DNA of 64,000 nt from Chryseobacterium mulctrae. Lineage in GTDB: Bacteria > Bacteroidota > Bacteroidia > Flavobacteriales > Weeksellaceae. Below the pieces are notes generated by a model. The model was not told the DNA's origin and did not search any database. It worked only from the letters and a program-made list of their open reading frames with translations. Below, one piece after another: positions 1 to 8,692 of the stretch. Location of the stretch: assembly GCF_006175945.1 (NCBI RefSeq), contig NZ_VAJL01000001.1:1302001-1366000 (forward strand), read 5' to 3'. Both the position numbers and the translations under genes were made by a program. The stretch's first letter is position 1. Every line of letters begins with the position of its first letter.

Positions 1-235
1 TATCCAACAATTCAGGATAAACATTTTCCCAGTGGTACGACTCTTCAGCAGCAGGAGGGTCGAATGCAAAAATGATAAAGATAATTGCCTCAGTTACAAG
101 CCCTACTGTAAGAGCGATGTTTCCGTTAATTGGTCCCAAGGTAATGTGAGTAATTTTAAGCCAAGCTCCAAGAATTACAATTGCAGCACCGAATGAATAG
201 AAGAAATTCATCCAAGCATCTTTAGTCTTAAACAT
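1..235 (-). CDS. gldL: gliding motility / T9SS motor protein GldL, N-terminal part
   Basis: The gene runs off the left edge. Reading the minus strand from the ATG at 235 gives 78 codons beginning MFKTKDAWMNFFYSFGAA. Two hydrophobic segments are visible (about residues 11-27 and 38-59), with a glutamate at residue 49 inside the second. This is the expected start of GldL, the inner-membrane protein that with GldM forms the proton-powered motor of gliding and type IX secretion; a membrane glutamate at this position is known to matter in the Flavobacterium johnsoniae protein. It lies 54 bp downstream of gldK on the same strand, the conserved gldK-gldL order. Identification is firm although only the N-terminus is present. 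Confidence 0.93.
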   Translation of the reverse strand, partial: MFKTKDAWMNFFYSFGAAIVILGAWLKITHITLGPINGNIALTVGLVTEAIIFIIFAFDPPAAEESYHWENVYPELLD

Positions 236-289
236 ATAAGTTAGTTTTTTTTAAGTGTTATAAATTGATAATAAATAATCTAAGTAAAA

Positions 290-1705
290 TTATCTGTTAA
301 CTCTTTTCGCTTTAACAGCTGCTTCAGGAATATCTTGTACCGTTCTGAAACCGATATAACTTCTAGCAGAATCTTTGTTTTCCCAGTCTCTTGCACCTGT
401 CATCAACATATAACCAACATCTTTCCAAGAACCTCCTCTTACAGATTTTTTGTTATCTGCTTTAGATTTAATAGAAGGATTTAAAGTAGAAGAGAATCCG
501 TATGCAGAATTGTTATATCCTGAATCCGTCCACTCAGATACGTTACCTGCCATATCAAATAATCCAAAAGTATTTTTCTTGAATTTTTTTACAGGAGCTG
601 TATAAGTATAAGTACCTTTTTTCTCATCTTCCATATAGCTACCTCTTTTTGGCTTGAAGTTTGCTAGATAACAACCTCTATCATCCATTAAATAAGGACC
701 ACCCCATGGGTAAGTTGCATTTTGTTTTCCACCTCTTGCAGCATATTCCCATTCCATTTCGTTAGGAAGACGGAATCGTAAAGGTCTTTGTTGTTTTCTT
801 TTCAAGCTTTCGTTATAATCAGACTTCAATTTAGTTCTGAAGTCACAGTATGCTCTTGCCTGATCCCAAGTTACCCCAACAACAGGATAATCTTTGTAAG
901 CTTTGTGCCAGAAATACTGTTCAAATAAAGGCTCATTATAAGTAAAGTGGAAATCGTTTACCCAAACTGTTGTATCTGGATAGATTGCAATGCTTTCGCT
1001 TCTTAAGAAGTTTACTCCTCTTTGGTTATCAGCGATAGCAACATCCATATCTCCCCATCTATACCCATATTTTAGTTTACTAACATCAATAAGTCTTTCA
1101 CTACCTACTCTAGAAGATGCAGGTAAGTACATAGATTCAAGAACTTCTGCATATTCTACATCTGGATACTTTGAAGTATTCCAATGTAATGGAATTTTCC
1201 AGTCTAGTTTTTTGCTTGCATCGAAGCCATCATCTCTTCCTCCAGCTCCTTCAAGATATTCCTGATATGGTGTAAGGTTTTCTTCTTTTTTAGCAAGATA
1301 AGCATAGTCTCCGATGCTTGCGCCTCTTCCGCCACCTTCTCCGCCTTCACCTGCTGCTTCAGCAAGCATCGTTCTGGCGATAGAATCTCTTACATAATTA
1401 ATGAAAACCCTGTATTCTGCATTAGTAGTTTCTGCTTCATCCATAAAGAAAGGAGCAACAGTTACAGTTTTCAAAGGTGCAGTTTCACCATTATTGGTAA
1501 ATGATTCATCGGCCATACCAGCAATAAAAGAACCGCCAGGAATTGCCACCATACCATAAGGTCTTTGTGCAACAAATGATTTTGTTTTTTCTCTAGGTAT
1601 CAATTCTCCTTTTGTTCCAGGCTTCCCTACAGAAGAAGATCCACCACCTGAACAAGATACCGATGCTACCGACGCAGACAATAATAAAAGAAATATCCTT
1701 TTCAT
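290..1705 (-). CDS. gldK: gliding motility lipoprotein GldK (T9SS outer-membrane ring)
   Basis: A 471-residue protein with a short signal sequence ending in a lipoprotein-type cysteine (Cys18, SVSC followed by a Gly/Ser-rich linker). The rest, from about residue 50, is a formylglycine-generating-enzyme/sulfatase-modifying-factor fold, with RGGSWKD and GFRTVQD near the C-terminus and FRLPNEMEWEYAARGG in the middle. Family knowledge: GldK (PorK) is a periplasmic lipoprotein that with GldN/PorN builds the ring of the type IX secretion system. It is followed on the same strand by gldL. The upstream 108 bp has no clear Shine-Dalgarno site, as usual in this phylum. A repeat-like glycine-rich insert (EGGEGGGRG) lies near residue 125. 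Confidence 0.95.
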   Translation of the reverse strand: MKRIFLLLLSASVASVSCSGGGSSSVGKPGTKGELIPREKTKSFVAQRPYGMVAIPGGSFIAGMADESFTNNGETAPLKTVTVAPFFMDEAETTNAEYRVFINYVRDSIARTMLAEAAGEGGEGGGRGASIGDYAYLAKKEENLTPYQEYLEGAGGRDDGFDASKKLDWKIPLHWNTSKYPDVEYAEVLESMYLPASSRVGSERLIDVSKLKYGYRWGDMDVAIADNQRGVNFLRSESIAIYPDTTVWVNDFHFTYNEPLFEQYFWHKAYKDYPVVGVTWDQARAYCDFRTKLKSDYNESLKRKQQRPLRFRLPNEMEWEYAARGGKQNATYPWGGPYLMDDRGCYLANFKPKRGSYMEDEKKGTYTYTAPVKKFKKNTFGLFDMAGNVSEWTDSGYNNSAYGFSSTLNPSIKSKADNKKSVRGGSWKDVGYMLMTGARDWENKDSARSYIGFRTVQDIPEAAVKAKRVNR

Positions 1706-1813
1706 GTTAATTTTTATAATTAAGCCGTAAATATATAATTTTTTTAAGAAACTTTTAAGATTTTTTTTAGAATAACGAAAAAAAACTAAACTTATTTTAT
1801 TTCCAAGTACTTT

Positions 1814-3667
1814 TTACTCTACAGTTACTGATTTTGCAAGATTTCTTGGCTGGTCTACATTAGCACCTCTATATACTGCTATATAATAAGCTAGTAGTTG
1901 TAAAGGCACAGAAGCTACTATTGGAGAAAAACATTCTGATGTTTCAGGAATTTCAATCACATAGTCTGCCATTGCGCTAACTTGTGTATCTCCTTTGTTT
2001 ACAACCGCAATTACTTTACCTTTTCTAGCTTTAATTTCCTGCACATTACTTACAATCTTATCATAATGGCCTTTTTTAGGGGCAATGATAACAATTGGCA
2101 TGTTTTCGTCAATTAGAGCGATTGGGCCATGCTTCATTTCTGCAGCAGGATAACCTTCTGCATGGATGTAAGAAATTTCTTTTAATTTAAGAGCACCTTC
2201 CAAAGCTGCAGGATAATTATAACCTCTTCCTAAGTAAAGGAAATTGGTTGCATTGATGAAGTCTTTTGCAATACTTTGAGTAAGCTCGTGAGTACTCTCC
2301 AAGACTTCTTCTATTTTCTTAGGAAGTGCATCCAACTCAGAGATAAGACTCATAAATTCAGCATTTCCTAAGTTACCGTTGTGTTTTCCTAACTTTAATG
2401 CAATTAAAGAAAGGATAGTCAACTGAGCTGTAAATGCTTTTGTAGAAGCAACACCAATTTCTGGTCCTGCATGAGTATAAGATCCTGCATCTGTAATTCT
2501 CGCAATAGAAGAATCTACTACATTACATATACCATATATAAATGCACCTTTTTCTTTAGCTAATTTTAAAGCAGCCATTGTATCTGCAGTTTCTCCCGAT
2601 TGAGAGATAGCAATTACTACATCTTTATCTGTAATAATAGGATTTCTGTATCTGAATTCTGAAGCATATTCTACTTCTACAGGAACTCTTGCAAATTCTT
2701 CAATTAAATACTCTCCGATAAGACCTGCATGCCATGAAGTACCACAAGCAATGATGATTATTCTGTTAGCATTTTTGAATTTTTCTACATGGTCCCAAAT
2801 TCCCGCCATTTTAATAACTCCTTCATTTACAATAAGTCTTCCTCTCATTGTATCGTGGATCGATTTTGGCTGTTCAAAGATTTCTTTAAGCATGAAATGC
2901 TCATATCCACCTTTTTCTATCTGCTCTAAGCTTAATTTTAATTCTTGAATTTCAGGAATTATTTTAGAATTTTCTGTAATTGTTCTGATATCCACACCGC
3001 CTTCTAATGATATAGTCGCCATGTGACCTTCTTCAAGATAAATTGCTTCTTTTGTAAATTCAACAAAAGGAGAGGCATCAGAGGCAATAAAATATTCTTG
3101 ATCGCCTATTCCAATTGCTAATGGAGAACCTAATCTCGCAACAACCAAAACTCCAGGATGATCTTCATGCATTACGGTAATAGCATAAGCTCCATAAACT
3201 TCATTTAAAGCATATCTTACAGCTTCGGGAAAATCTATCTCAGGATTAATATCTGTAAAATATTGGATAAGATTAACTAAAACTTCTGTATCTGTTTCCG
3301 ATTTGAAAGAAAAACCTTTCTCAGTAAGCATTGTTTTAATTGTATCATAATTTTCAATGATCCCGTTATGTACAAGTGCTATTTTATTATTATTTGAAAC
3401 ATGAGGGTGTGAGTTTCTATCACTTGGTACACCGTGAGTTGCCCAACGTGTGTGTCCCATCCCTATTTTGGAAGTTCCTTTTAAATCATTAGAAATATTG
3501 ACCAAGTCATCAACCTTTCCTTTAGTTTTCTCAACACTAAAGCTGTTTTCTGTGTTTTCTAAAACAATTCCGGCACTGTCGTAACCTCTATATTCTAATC
3601 TTCTAAGACCATTGATAACAATATCATAAGCATCCTGAAAACCTGTATAACCAACTATTCCGCACAT
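1814..3667 (-). CDS. glmS: glutamine--fructose-6-phosphate aminotransferase (isomerizing)
   Basis: A 617-residue, full-length GlmS. It makes glucosamine-6-phosphate from fructose-6-phosphate and glutamine, the first step to UDP-GlcNAc for peptidoglycan and lipid A. Residue 2 is the cysteine nucleophile of the class II glutaminase domain (MCGIVGYTG). This is followed by two SIS sugar-isomerase domains (GTSWHAG and SQSGETADT near the middle, GRGYNYPAALEGALKLKE later) and a short C-terminal tail ending SVTVE. It starts 29 bp below the stop of the DUF4270 gene on the same strand, so it is probably the last gene of an operon with that gene and the GlgA-like gene. No glmS-type ribozyme was seen upstream, and there is no room for one. 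Confidence 0.97.
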   Translation of the reverse strand: MCGIVGYTGFQDAYDIVINGLRRLEYRGYDSAGIVLENTENSFSVEKTKGKVDDLVNISNDLKGTSKIGMGHTRWATHGVPSDRNSHPHVSNNNKIALVHNGIIENYDTIKTMLTEKGFSFKSETDTEVLVNLIQYFTDINPEIDFPEAVRYALNEVYGAYAITVMHEDHPGVLVVARLGSPLAIGIGDQEYFIASDASPFVEFTKEAIYLEEGHMATISLEGGVDIRTITENSKIIPEIQELKLSLEQIEKGGYEHFMLKEIFEQPKSIHDTMRGRLIVNEGVIKMAGIWDHVEKFKNANRIIIIACGTSWHAGLIGEYLIEEFARVPVEVEYASEFRYRNPIITDKDVVIAISQSGETADTMAALKLAKEKGAFIYGICNVVDSSIARITDAGSYTHAGPEIGVASTKAFTAQLTILSLIALKLGKHNGNLGNAEFMSLISELDALPKKIEEVLESTHELTQSIAKDFINATNFLYLGRGYNYPAALEGALKLKEISYIHAEGYPAAEMKHGPIALIDENMPIVIIAPKKGHYDKIVSNVQEIKARKGKVIAVVNKGDTQVSAMADYVIEIPETSECFSPIVASVPLQLLAYYIAVYRGANVDQPRNLAKSVTVE

Positions 3668-3696
3668 ATTTTATTCAAATGTATTTTTTAATGTTT

Positions 3697-5313
3697 TTAT
3701 TTTTTTGTACCGTAAGTAACTTTTAATTGAATTTTGTTCTCGTTCGAATTGTCTGAACCTATAAAAACAGCTCTTCCCGTAGAAAATGCTCGTGTAGTGT
3801 ATTTGTATCCAGCAATAGAACTAGAAAGACTAGGAGTAAACTGAGCAAGATCTATTTTGAAATATTTGTCTTTATAATCGTTATAAGTATCAGTCGATTC
3901 AACAATATCTTTTAAAGATTTAGTTACCGTAAACTCATAATAGGCAGGATTTTTATCTGTATCATAGGCTCTTATAGGAATAAATAGAGCTCCTAAAGAA
4001 GTATAATCAGTTGTAAATGCTGTTGTTTCTTTTCCATCAGAGTCTTTATCTCTTTGAACGATCGTAAAATCTTTGACACTTGGTTTTGGATAAGGATTTG
4101 ACCATTCTAATTTATCTGTATAAATTCTGATTTTAGCACTAATAATAGCAGCCTTGTCATTTTGATATTTCTCTTTCAGCCTATCAATCTCTTCTTTTTT
4201 GAATTTTATACCAATAGAATTCCCTCCCATTCCTTGTGCAAAAAGTTTTGCGTCACCAGTAACACTATTTGGGTTAGCATAGGCTTGAACAGCCGCACCA
4301 CTTCTATTATATTCATAGAAACCAGAACGCATATTTGTACCTTTTATAGTAAAGTCATACTTTGTTTGAGGTCTAGTATTGACACCATCTACAAGTTTAT
4401 CGTTCTTATAATACATAATCAGCTCCATATCATCAGGAGTAAACTGGAATAAATAACCATCATCTTCAGCAACGGATACCTTTAAACCTTTGAAGTGTCT
4501 GATAAAATTTGATAAATCGCTTAACTCAGGCTGTCCTTTCTTATCAATAATTTTAGACTGAAATATAGAAGGCGACAACTGAATCCTTAAACCTGGTGCC
4601 GGTGTTAATAATGATATTGTTGAAGGAAATATTTGAGAATTATCCGAATCTTTTGTAATTGAAACAGAACTTACGTTACCATTTTTAATTTCTTTTGAAC
4701 CTAAAAGTGTAGTATAATATGTAGCAAAATCTTTATTAGAATAGACAATATCGTTATATCCATTCATAAAATCTTTTACTTCGTACACTTGTAGTGTAAG
4801 ATTCTTTTTAGCTTTCCCAAACTTTGCAACAGGATATGTACTTACTACTTTTTTAGCATTTATATTTCCATCAGGATAAATGTAATTCTCATCTGTGGTA
4901 GTAGCTACAAGCGAGTCAGCACGATAAATCGGTTTAATCACCAAAACTACCGAATCTACTATTGCATTAGTTCCAAAATCAGGGTTATAAGAAGGCAATC
5001 TTACTTGGGTAAAATAAGAAGCTTTTTGCTTACCAAACTGATTCTCATCAAAAGCTCCCAAAACAGCAGTTGAAGCAGTTGAACCAGGACTAATAAGATT
5101 TAATAGTTTATATGCATCTGTTCTTATTGTATCATTATTATTAATATTATACGCAATAAGATCATAAGAAGATTCTACTCCCTCTGCTGCACCATTTAAA
5201 AATAGCTGTTCACCTAAAGAATCCGGTTCCGGTTCGCAGTTATAAACTAATACACCACCTAAAACCATTACAGAAAGAATGGTGAAAATTTTTCTAATAT
5301 TATAAATCATCAA
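3697..5313 (-). CDS. DUF4270 family lipoprotein
   Basis: A 538-residue envelope protein: a hydrophobic N-terminal segment, then a lipidation-type cysteine (VYNCEPEPDS, about residue 26) and a long, beta-rich, soluble region. The sequence matches the DUF4270 family found throughout Flavobacteriia, including the early segment LISPGSTASTAVLGAFDENQFGKQ in part and a C-terminal stretch of alternating hydrophobic residues. Function is unknown; an outer-membrane or periplasmic role is inferred from the signal. It sits 8 bp after the GlgA-like gene and 29 bp before glmS, so all three are probably co-transcribed. This hints at a link with cell-envelope sugar supply, but that is inference. Confidence 0.85.
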   Translation of the reverse strand: MMIYNIRKIFTILSVMVLGGVLVYNCEPEPDSLGEQLFLNGAAEGVESSYDLIAYNINNNDTIRTDAYKLLNLISPGSTASTAVLGAFDENQFGKQKASYFTQVRLPSYNPDFGTNAIVDSVVLVIKPIYRADSLVATTTDENYIYPDGNINAKKVVSTYPVAKFGKAKKNLTLQVYEVKDFMNGYNDIVYSNKDFATYYTTLLGSKEIKNGNVSSVSITKDSDNSQIFPSTISLLTPAPGLRIQLSPSIFQSKIIDKKGQPELSDLSNFIRHFKGLKVSVAEDDGYLFQFTPDDMELIMYYKNDKLVDGVNTRPQTKYDFTIKGTNMRSGFYEYNRSGAAVQAYANPNSVTGDAKLFAQGMGGNSIGIKFKKEEIDRLKEKYQNDKAAIISAKIRIYTDKLEWSNPYPKPSVKDFTIVQRDKDSDGKETTAFTTDYTSLGALFIPIRAYDTDKNPAYYEFTVTKSLKDIVESTDTYNDYKDKYFKIDLAQFTPSLSSSIAGYKYTTRAFSTGRAVFIGSDNSNENKIQLKVTYGTKK

Positions 5314-5321
5314 AATGTATA

Positions 5322-6092
5322 TTAATATAATTTACTGATAGAGTCTACATCTAGGTATTCAGATTTTGAAGTAGTTGTTTCATTGAAACCTTTATCAAGA
5401 TCACCGTTCAAAAACTCATCTCCTTTTACAACTTCGTCTACATAATTCATACTTTCGATTACGAAACTCTCGAAGCTTGGATTATTTAACGCATTTAAAT
5501 CTGAAATATTATCAAACTGAAGTTTCTCGCCTACATTTCCTGCCAAAGCTGCATCTTTCTCATTATATAATGAAAGTACAATTTTAGCATCTTTGAAGTA
5601 AGTATCAGATTTGTAATATGTTTTCAGATAAATAGGCACAAAAGAAGACATCCATCCATTTAAATGGATAACATCTGGAACCCAGTTTAGTTTTTTGATT
5701 GTTTCTATCACACCGCGTGCAAAGAATATCGCTCTCTCGTCATTATCATCAAACGCTACTCCTTCGTCATCAAAATAATATTGTTTTCTTTTAAAGTATT
5801 CTTCGTTATCAATGAAATAAACCTGTAGTCTCTCACCCGGAAGTGAAGCCACTTTAATAATTAATGGCTGATCTAAATCATTGATAATAATATTCATCCC
5901 CGAAAGACGAATTACTTCATGAAGCTGGAATTTCCTCTCACTTATCTGTCCGAATCTTGGCATAAAAACTCTTACATCATTGCCTTCTTGGTGCATTTTA
6001 AGTGCCATTTTGTTTACCACCGCTGCTAAATTTGTATCTTCCTGATAAGGGTACATCTCTGTGGTAATGTACAGTATTTTCTGATTGGGCAT
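5322..6092 (-). CDS. short glycogen/starch synthase-like protein (GT5 N-terminal domain only)
   Basis: A 256-residue protein related to the N-terminal Rossmann-like half of GlgA glycogen synthases (ILYITTEMYPY at residues 5-15; DVIHLNGWMSSFVPIYL in the middle). True GlgA proteins are about 470-500 residues with a second GT-B domain; that domain is absent. The N-terminal ADP-glucose-binding motif KxGGL is also missing: the equivalent place reads EDTNLAAVVNKM. Glycogen synthase activity is therefore doubtful although automatic annotation would call it that. It is the first gene of an apparent operon with DUF4270 and glmS and is divergent from panC. A TAATTTTG element (minus strand, 6131-6138) about 39 bp upstream could be its -7 promoter box. 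Confidence 0.75.
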   Translation of the reverse strand: MPNQKILYITTEMYPYQEDTNLAAVVNKMALKMHQEGNDVRVFMPRFGQISERKFQLHEVIRLSGMNIIINDLDQPLIIKVASLPGERLQVYFIDNEEYFKRKQYYFDDEGVAFDDNDERAIFFARGVIETIKKLNWVPDVIHLNGWMSSFVPIYLKTYYKSDTYFKDAKIVLSLYNEKDAALAGNVGEKLQFDNISDLNALNNPSFESFVIESMNYVDEVVKGDEFLNGDLDKGFNETTTSKSEYLDVDSISKLY

Positions 6093-6259
6093 ATAATTTT
6101 TTATATAATTTTTAAATAACGCTTAATATGCAAAATTACGAAAAAACATTCAACATTATCCTAATTAACATTTTTTTACGATAGTTCTTAAGATATTGCT
6201 GGAAAACTAAAAATAAATATCTTAATATTAGTATTTTTGAATTGTTATTAAAATAAACT

Positions 6260-7108
6260 ATGGAAGTTCTAAAAAACAAAAAAACACTTCAGGATTTTAT
6301 AGAAAGACAGAAGGAAATGGGCAAAAAAATAGGTTTTGCGCCAACAATGGGAGCTTTACACAATGGGCACCTGTCATTATACGAAGCTGCAAGAAAAGAA
6401 AATGACCTGGTCATTTCTTCAATTTTTGTAAATCCTACACAGTTTAACAATGCTGAAGATCTCGAAAAATACCCAAGAGATACCGATCGCGACATCTCCA
6501 TTCTCAAAAATTCAGAATTGGTAGATGCTGTTTATCTTCCTCAAGTTGAAGATATTTATCCTGAAAAAACAGAAAGCCAGCGTTACGATTATGATGGTTT
6601 GGAAAATGAAATGGAAGGAAAATCAAGACCGGGGCATTTTGACGGGGTAGGAACAGTAGTTGAAGAACTTTTCAGACAGGTAAAACCAGACAACGCTTAT
6701 TTTGGAGAAAAAGATTTCCAGCAATTAGCTATTATCAAAAAAATGGTCGAGAAAAAGCAACTTCCTATTAAAATAAAAGGAGTTTCTATTTACAGAGCAG
6801 AAAACGGTTTAGCTTTAAGCTCAAGAAATCAACGTCTCACCGAAACCAGAAAAGAGGATGCTAGAATAATTTTCGAAACATTAACAAAAGTTAAAGAATG
6901 GTTTAAAAGCACTTCAGTTTTTAACATTAAAGAAAATGTAGACGAAATTTTTTCTCATCAAAAAAACATGAAATTAGAATATTTTCTGATTGCTGATGAA
7001 AGCACATTAAAAGAAACCAATCAAAAAGAAGATGGAAATTCTTACAGAGCCTTTATCGTAGTTGATGTAGACGGAGTAAGATTAATTGACAATATGCACT
7101 TGGATTGA
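6260..7108 (+). CDS. panC: pantoate--beta-alanine ligase
   Basis: A 282-residue PanC, the ATP-dependent enzyme that joins pantoate and beta-alanine to make pantothenate for coenzyme A. The nucleotide-binding signature is clear near the N-terminus (FAPTMGALHNGHLSLYEAA, containing the HxGH motif), followed by SSIFVNPTQFN, the substrate-site region YFGEKDFQQL and the LALSSRNQRL loop. Length and motif order are normal. The ATG at 6260 follows a TATTTTTG -7-like box at 6232-6239. A strong terminator starts 9 bp after the stop. It is divergent from the GlgA-like gene. No panB or panD is adjacent. Confidence 0.96.
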   Translation: MEVLKNKKTLQDFIERQKEMGKKIGFAPTMGALHNGHLSLYEAARKENDLVISSIFVNPTQFNNAEDLEKYPRDTDRDISILKNSELVDAVYLPQVEDIYPEKTESQRYDYDGLENEMEGKSRPGHFDGVGTVVEELFRQVKPDNAYFGEKDFQQLAIIKKMVEKKQLPIKIKGVSIYRAENGLALSSRNQRLTETRKEDARIIFETLTKVKEWFKSTSVFNIKENVDEIFSHQKNMKLEYFLIADESTLKETNQKEDGNSYRAFIVVDVDGVRLIDNMHLD

Positions 7109-7116
7109 CACAAAAA

Positions 7117-7144
7117 TCAAAGGCTTCCTTCAGGAAGCCTTTGA
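7117..7144 (+). terminator. terminator after panC
   Basis: Perfect 13-bp inverted repeat TCAAAGGCTTCCT / AGGAAGCCTTTGA around a 2-nt centre, starting 9 bp after the panC stop. A T-run on the plus side is weak. On the minus side it could also end the tRNA operon transcript coming from the other direction. Confidence 0.7.
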
Positions 7145-7197
7145 ACACCAAATCACAAAATATTAATATGAAAAAAATTTACTTTTCAGTAAACTTG

Positions 7198-7270
7198 TGA
7201 CCCGGCTGGGATTCGAACCCAGGACCCATACATTAAAAGTGTATTGCTCTACCAGCTGAGCTACCGAGTC
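7198..7270 (-). tRNA. tRNA-Lys (anticodon TTT), copy 2
   Basis: 73 nt on the minus strand. The acceptor stem is GACTCGG/CCGGGTC with one G-T pair and discriminator A. The D arm is GCTC/GAGC, the anticodon stem is ATACA/TGTAT with loop CTTTTAA (anticodon TTT, Lys), and the T arm is CTGGG/CCCAG with loop TTCGAAT. No CCA is encoded. It is identical over its length to the copy at 7470-7542. It is the last gene of a three-tRNA minus-strand unit. Confidence 0.97.
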
Positions 7271-7351
7271 GGTCACATCAAATTAACGACGACAAATATA
7301 AAATTAATTTTATAAAATATCAATGATTAATTAAATATTTTTTTTCTGCAG

Positions 7352-7434
7352 TGCCTGCGACTGGACTCGAACCAGCACATCCTTAGGAAACCACCCCCTC
7401 AAGATGGCGTGTCTACCAATTTCACCACACAGGC
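7352..7434 (-). tRNA. tRNA-Leu (anticodon GAG)
   Basis: 83 nt on the minus strand with the long variable arm of a class II tRNA. The acceptor stem is GCCTGTG/CGCAGGC, discriminator A. The anticodon stem CCATC/GGTGG encloses loop TTGAGGG, giving anticodon GAG (reads CUC and CUU, Leu). The variable arm has a hairpin around TTTCCTAAGGA, and the T loop is TTCGAGT. It lies between two identical tRNA-Lys genes and was probably transcribed with them. Confidence 0.97.
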
Positions 7435-7469
7435 AATAAAATTACAAAAATCTAGTAATTTTTCGCTAG

Positions 7470-7542
7470 TGACCCGGCTGGGATTCGAACCCAGGACCCA
7501 TACATTAAAAGTGTATTGCTCTACCAGCTGAGCTACCGAGTC
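7470..7542 (-). tRNA. tRNA-Lys (anticodon TTT), copy 1
   Basis: 73 nt on the minus strand, the same sequence as the copy at 7198-7270: acceptor GACTCGG/CCGGGTC, anticodon loop CTTTTAA, T loop TTCGAAT, discriminator A. It is the first tRNA after the promoter at 7598-7628. The match extends a few bases into both flanks (GTGACC before the acceptor), as expected for a recent duplication. Confidence 0.97.
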
Positions 7543-7597
7543 GGTCACTTTATTATCAAGTTTCATTGTTAAGTAATGTCCCTTGTTTTTAGTGGTG

Positions 7598-7628
7598 CAA
7601 AGATATAACTTTTTTCATTATCTCAAAA
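7598..7628 (-). promoter_or_regulatory. promoter of the tRNA Lys-Leu-Lys operon
   Basis: On the minus strand TTTTG (7624-7628) is followed after 18 nt by TATCTTTG (7598-7605). This matches the Bacteroidota housekeeping consensus TTTG / TAnnTTTG exactly. It lies 56 bp upstream of the first tRNA. Confidence 0.8.
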
Positions 7629-7658
7629 CTTTTTCGCAAATTTGTTTAAAATATTTTC

Positions 7659-8174
7659 ATGATAATTTCACTGGTAGGATACATGGGGAGTGGCAAATCT
7701 CACATTTCCAAAATATTAAGCGATAAAATAAATTTTAAATTAATTGACCTCGATAAAGCGATTTCTCGTCGAAATAAATTGACCATTCCTGAAATCTTCG
7801 AAAAAAAGGGAGAAATTTACTTTAGAAAGCTAGAAAGAGAAACTTTGGAGGAAATTTTAGCCAGCCAAGAAAACATCGTTTTGAGCTTGGGTGGAGGAAC
7901 GCCGGTTTATTATAATAATATGGAAATTATTAATAATAATTCGAAGAGTATTTTTCTAAGAGCTTCAATCACTACTTTAGTAGAAAGAATTTCAAAGCAG
8001 AAAGAAAAAAGACCTTTAATTGCAAAAATTGCCGATGAAGATATCCCGGAATTTATTGCTAAACATTTATTTGAGAGAAATGTTTATTACAGCAAGGCAC
8101 AATTCAGCATTAATACGGATAATAAAAATCCTGAAGACATTATTCAGGAAATAATAGAAAAGCTCTATCTCTAG
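7659..8174 (+). CDS. aroK: shikimate kinase
   Basis: A 171-residue AroK, which phosphorylates shikimate in the pathway to chorismate and aromatic amino acids. The P-loop is GYMGSGKS (residues 7-14), the shikimate-binding DLD follows at 30-32, LSLGGGTP forms the GGG loop near residue 80, and the lid contains KEKRPLI. Length is normal for the family. It starts 53 bp upstream of nothing else on its strand and is monocistronic by context: a terminator overlaps its stop codon, and the next gene is convergent. Confidence 0.95.
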   Translation: MIISLVGYMGSGKSHISKILSDKINFKLIDLDKAISRRNKLTIPEIFEKKGEIYFRKLERETLEEILASQENIVLSLGGGTPVYYNNMEIINNNSKSIFLRASITTLVERISKQKEKRPLIAKIADEDIPEFIAKHLFERNVYYSKAQFSINTDNKNPEDIIQEIIEKLYL

Positions 8175-8181
8175 AGCTTTT
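8158..8181 (+). terminator. terminator overlapping the aroK stop codon
   Basis: AAAAGCTCTA / TAGAGCTTTT with a TCTC loop and then TTCTTTTT. The TAG stop of aroK (8172-8174) lies inside the 3' arm, so the last codons of the gene are part of the hairpin. The AT-rich ends make it plausible in both directions, also ending the convergent S4-domain gene. Confidence 0.75.
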
Positions 8182-8200
8182 TCTTTTTATAAATTAACGC

Positions 8201-8638
8201 TTAATCGTTGGTTTCAGAATCACTGCCGTCTTCACCAAAGAAATCATCCCAATCTGTAAAATCAGCAGTGACATCATTTTCCACATAATCATCCATATCT
8301 CTTCTGTCTTTTTTAGTAGGTCTTCCTTCTCCTCTGTTTCGATAATACTCCTGAGACATCTTTCTCATCATTAATTGCTCGTACTGATCTTTATCTGTTA
8401 CATCTTTGATATGAAGCGGAACTAATTTAGCTCCAATTCTACTTTTAGGAATCTGTATTACTTTAATTTTATACTCAATTTGGTTTTTGCGAATTTTGAT
8501 AACATCTCCTTCTTTTACTTCTTTGGATGACTTCACAACCGAGGTTCCGATAGAAACTCTGTTCTTTTTTATTTCATCTGCAGATACCGATCTTGTTTTA
8601 TAAAAACGAATGCTCCATAAAAATTTATCTATTCTCAT
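8201..8638 (-). CDS. S4-domain RNA-binding protein (Hsp15-like)
   Basis: 145 residues with an S4 RNA-binding domain at the very N-terminus (MRIDKFLWSIRFYKTRS, then KKNRVSIGTSVVKSSKEV). A basic linker and an acidic C-terminal tail (about residues 120-145, rich in Asp and Glu) follow. The family includes Hsp15/HslR, which binds free 50S subunits carrying a nascent chain and helps ribosome recycling after heat shock. The Bacteroidota versions carry this acidic tail. It is a single gene, convergent with aroK and divergent from the lipoprotein at 8693. Confidence 0.85.
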   Translation of the reverse strand: MRIDKFLWSIRFYKTRSVSADEIKKNRVSIGTSVVKSSKEVKEGDVIKIRKNQIEYKIKVIQIPKSRIGAKLVPLHIKDVTDKDQYEQLMMRKMSQEYYRNRGEGRPTKKDRRDMDDYVENDVTADFTDWDDFFGEDGSDSETND

Positions 8639-8692
8639 ATTTTTTTATACTTTTGTCGTTATATTATTTGTAAAGTAATTAAAGTTTTTGAA

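Noticed and set aside
990..1265. Plus-strand open frame of 91 codons inside gldK
   Set aside because: Antisense frame inside a conserved gene, with low-complexity Ser/Leu-rich text and no promoter.
3668..3696. glmS ribozyme upstream of glmS
   Set aside because: Only 29 bp separate the genes and no conserved ribozyme text is present.
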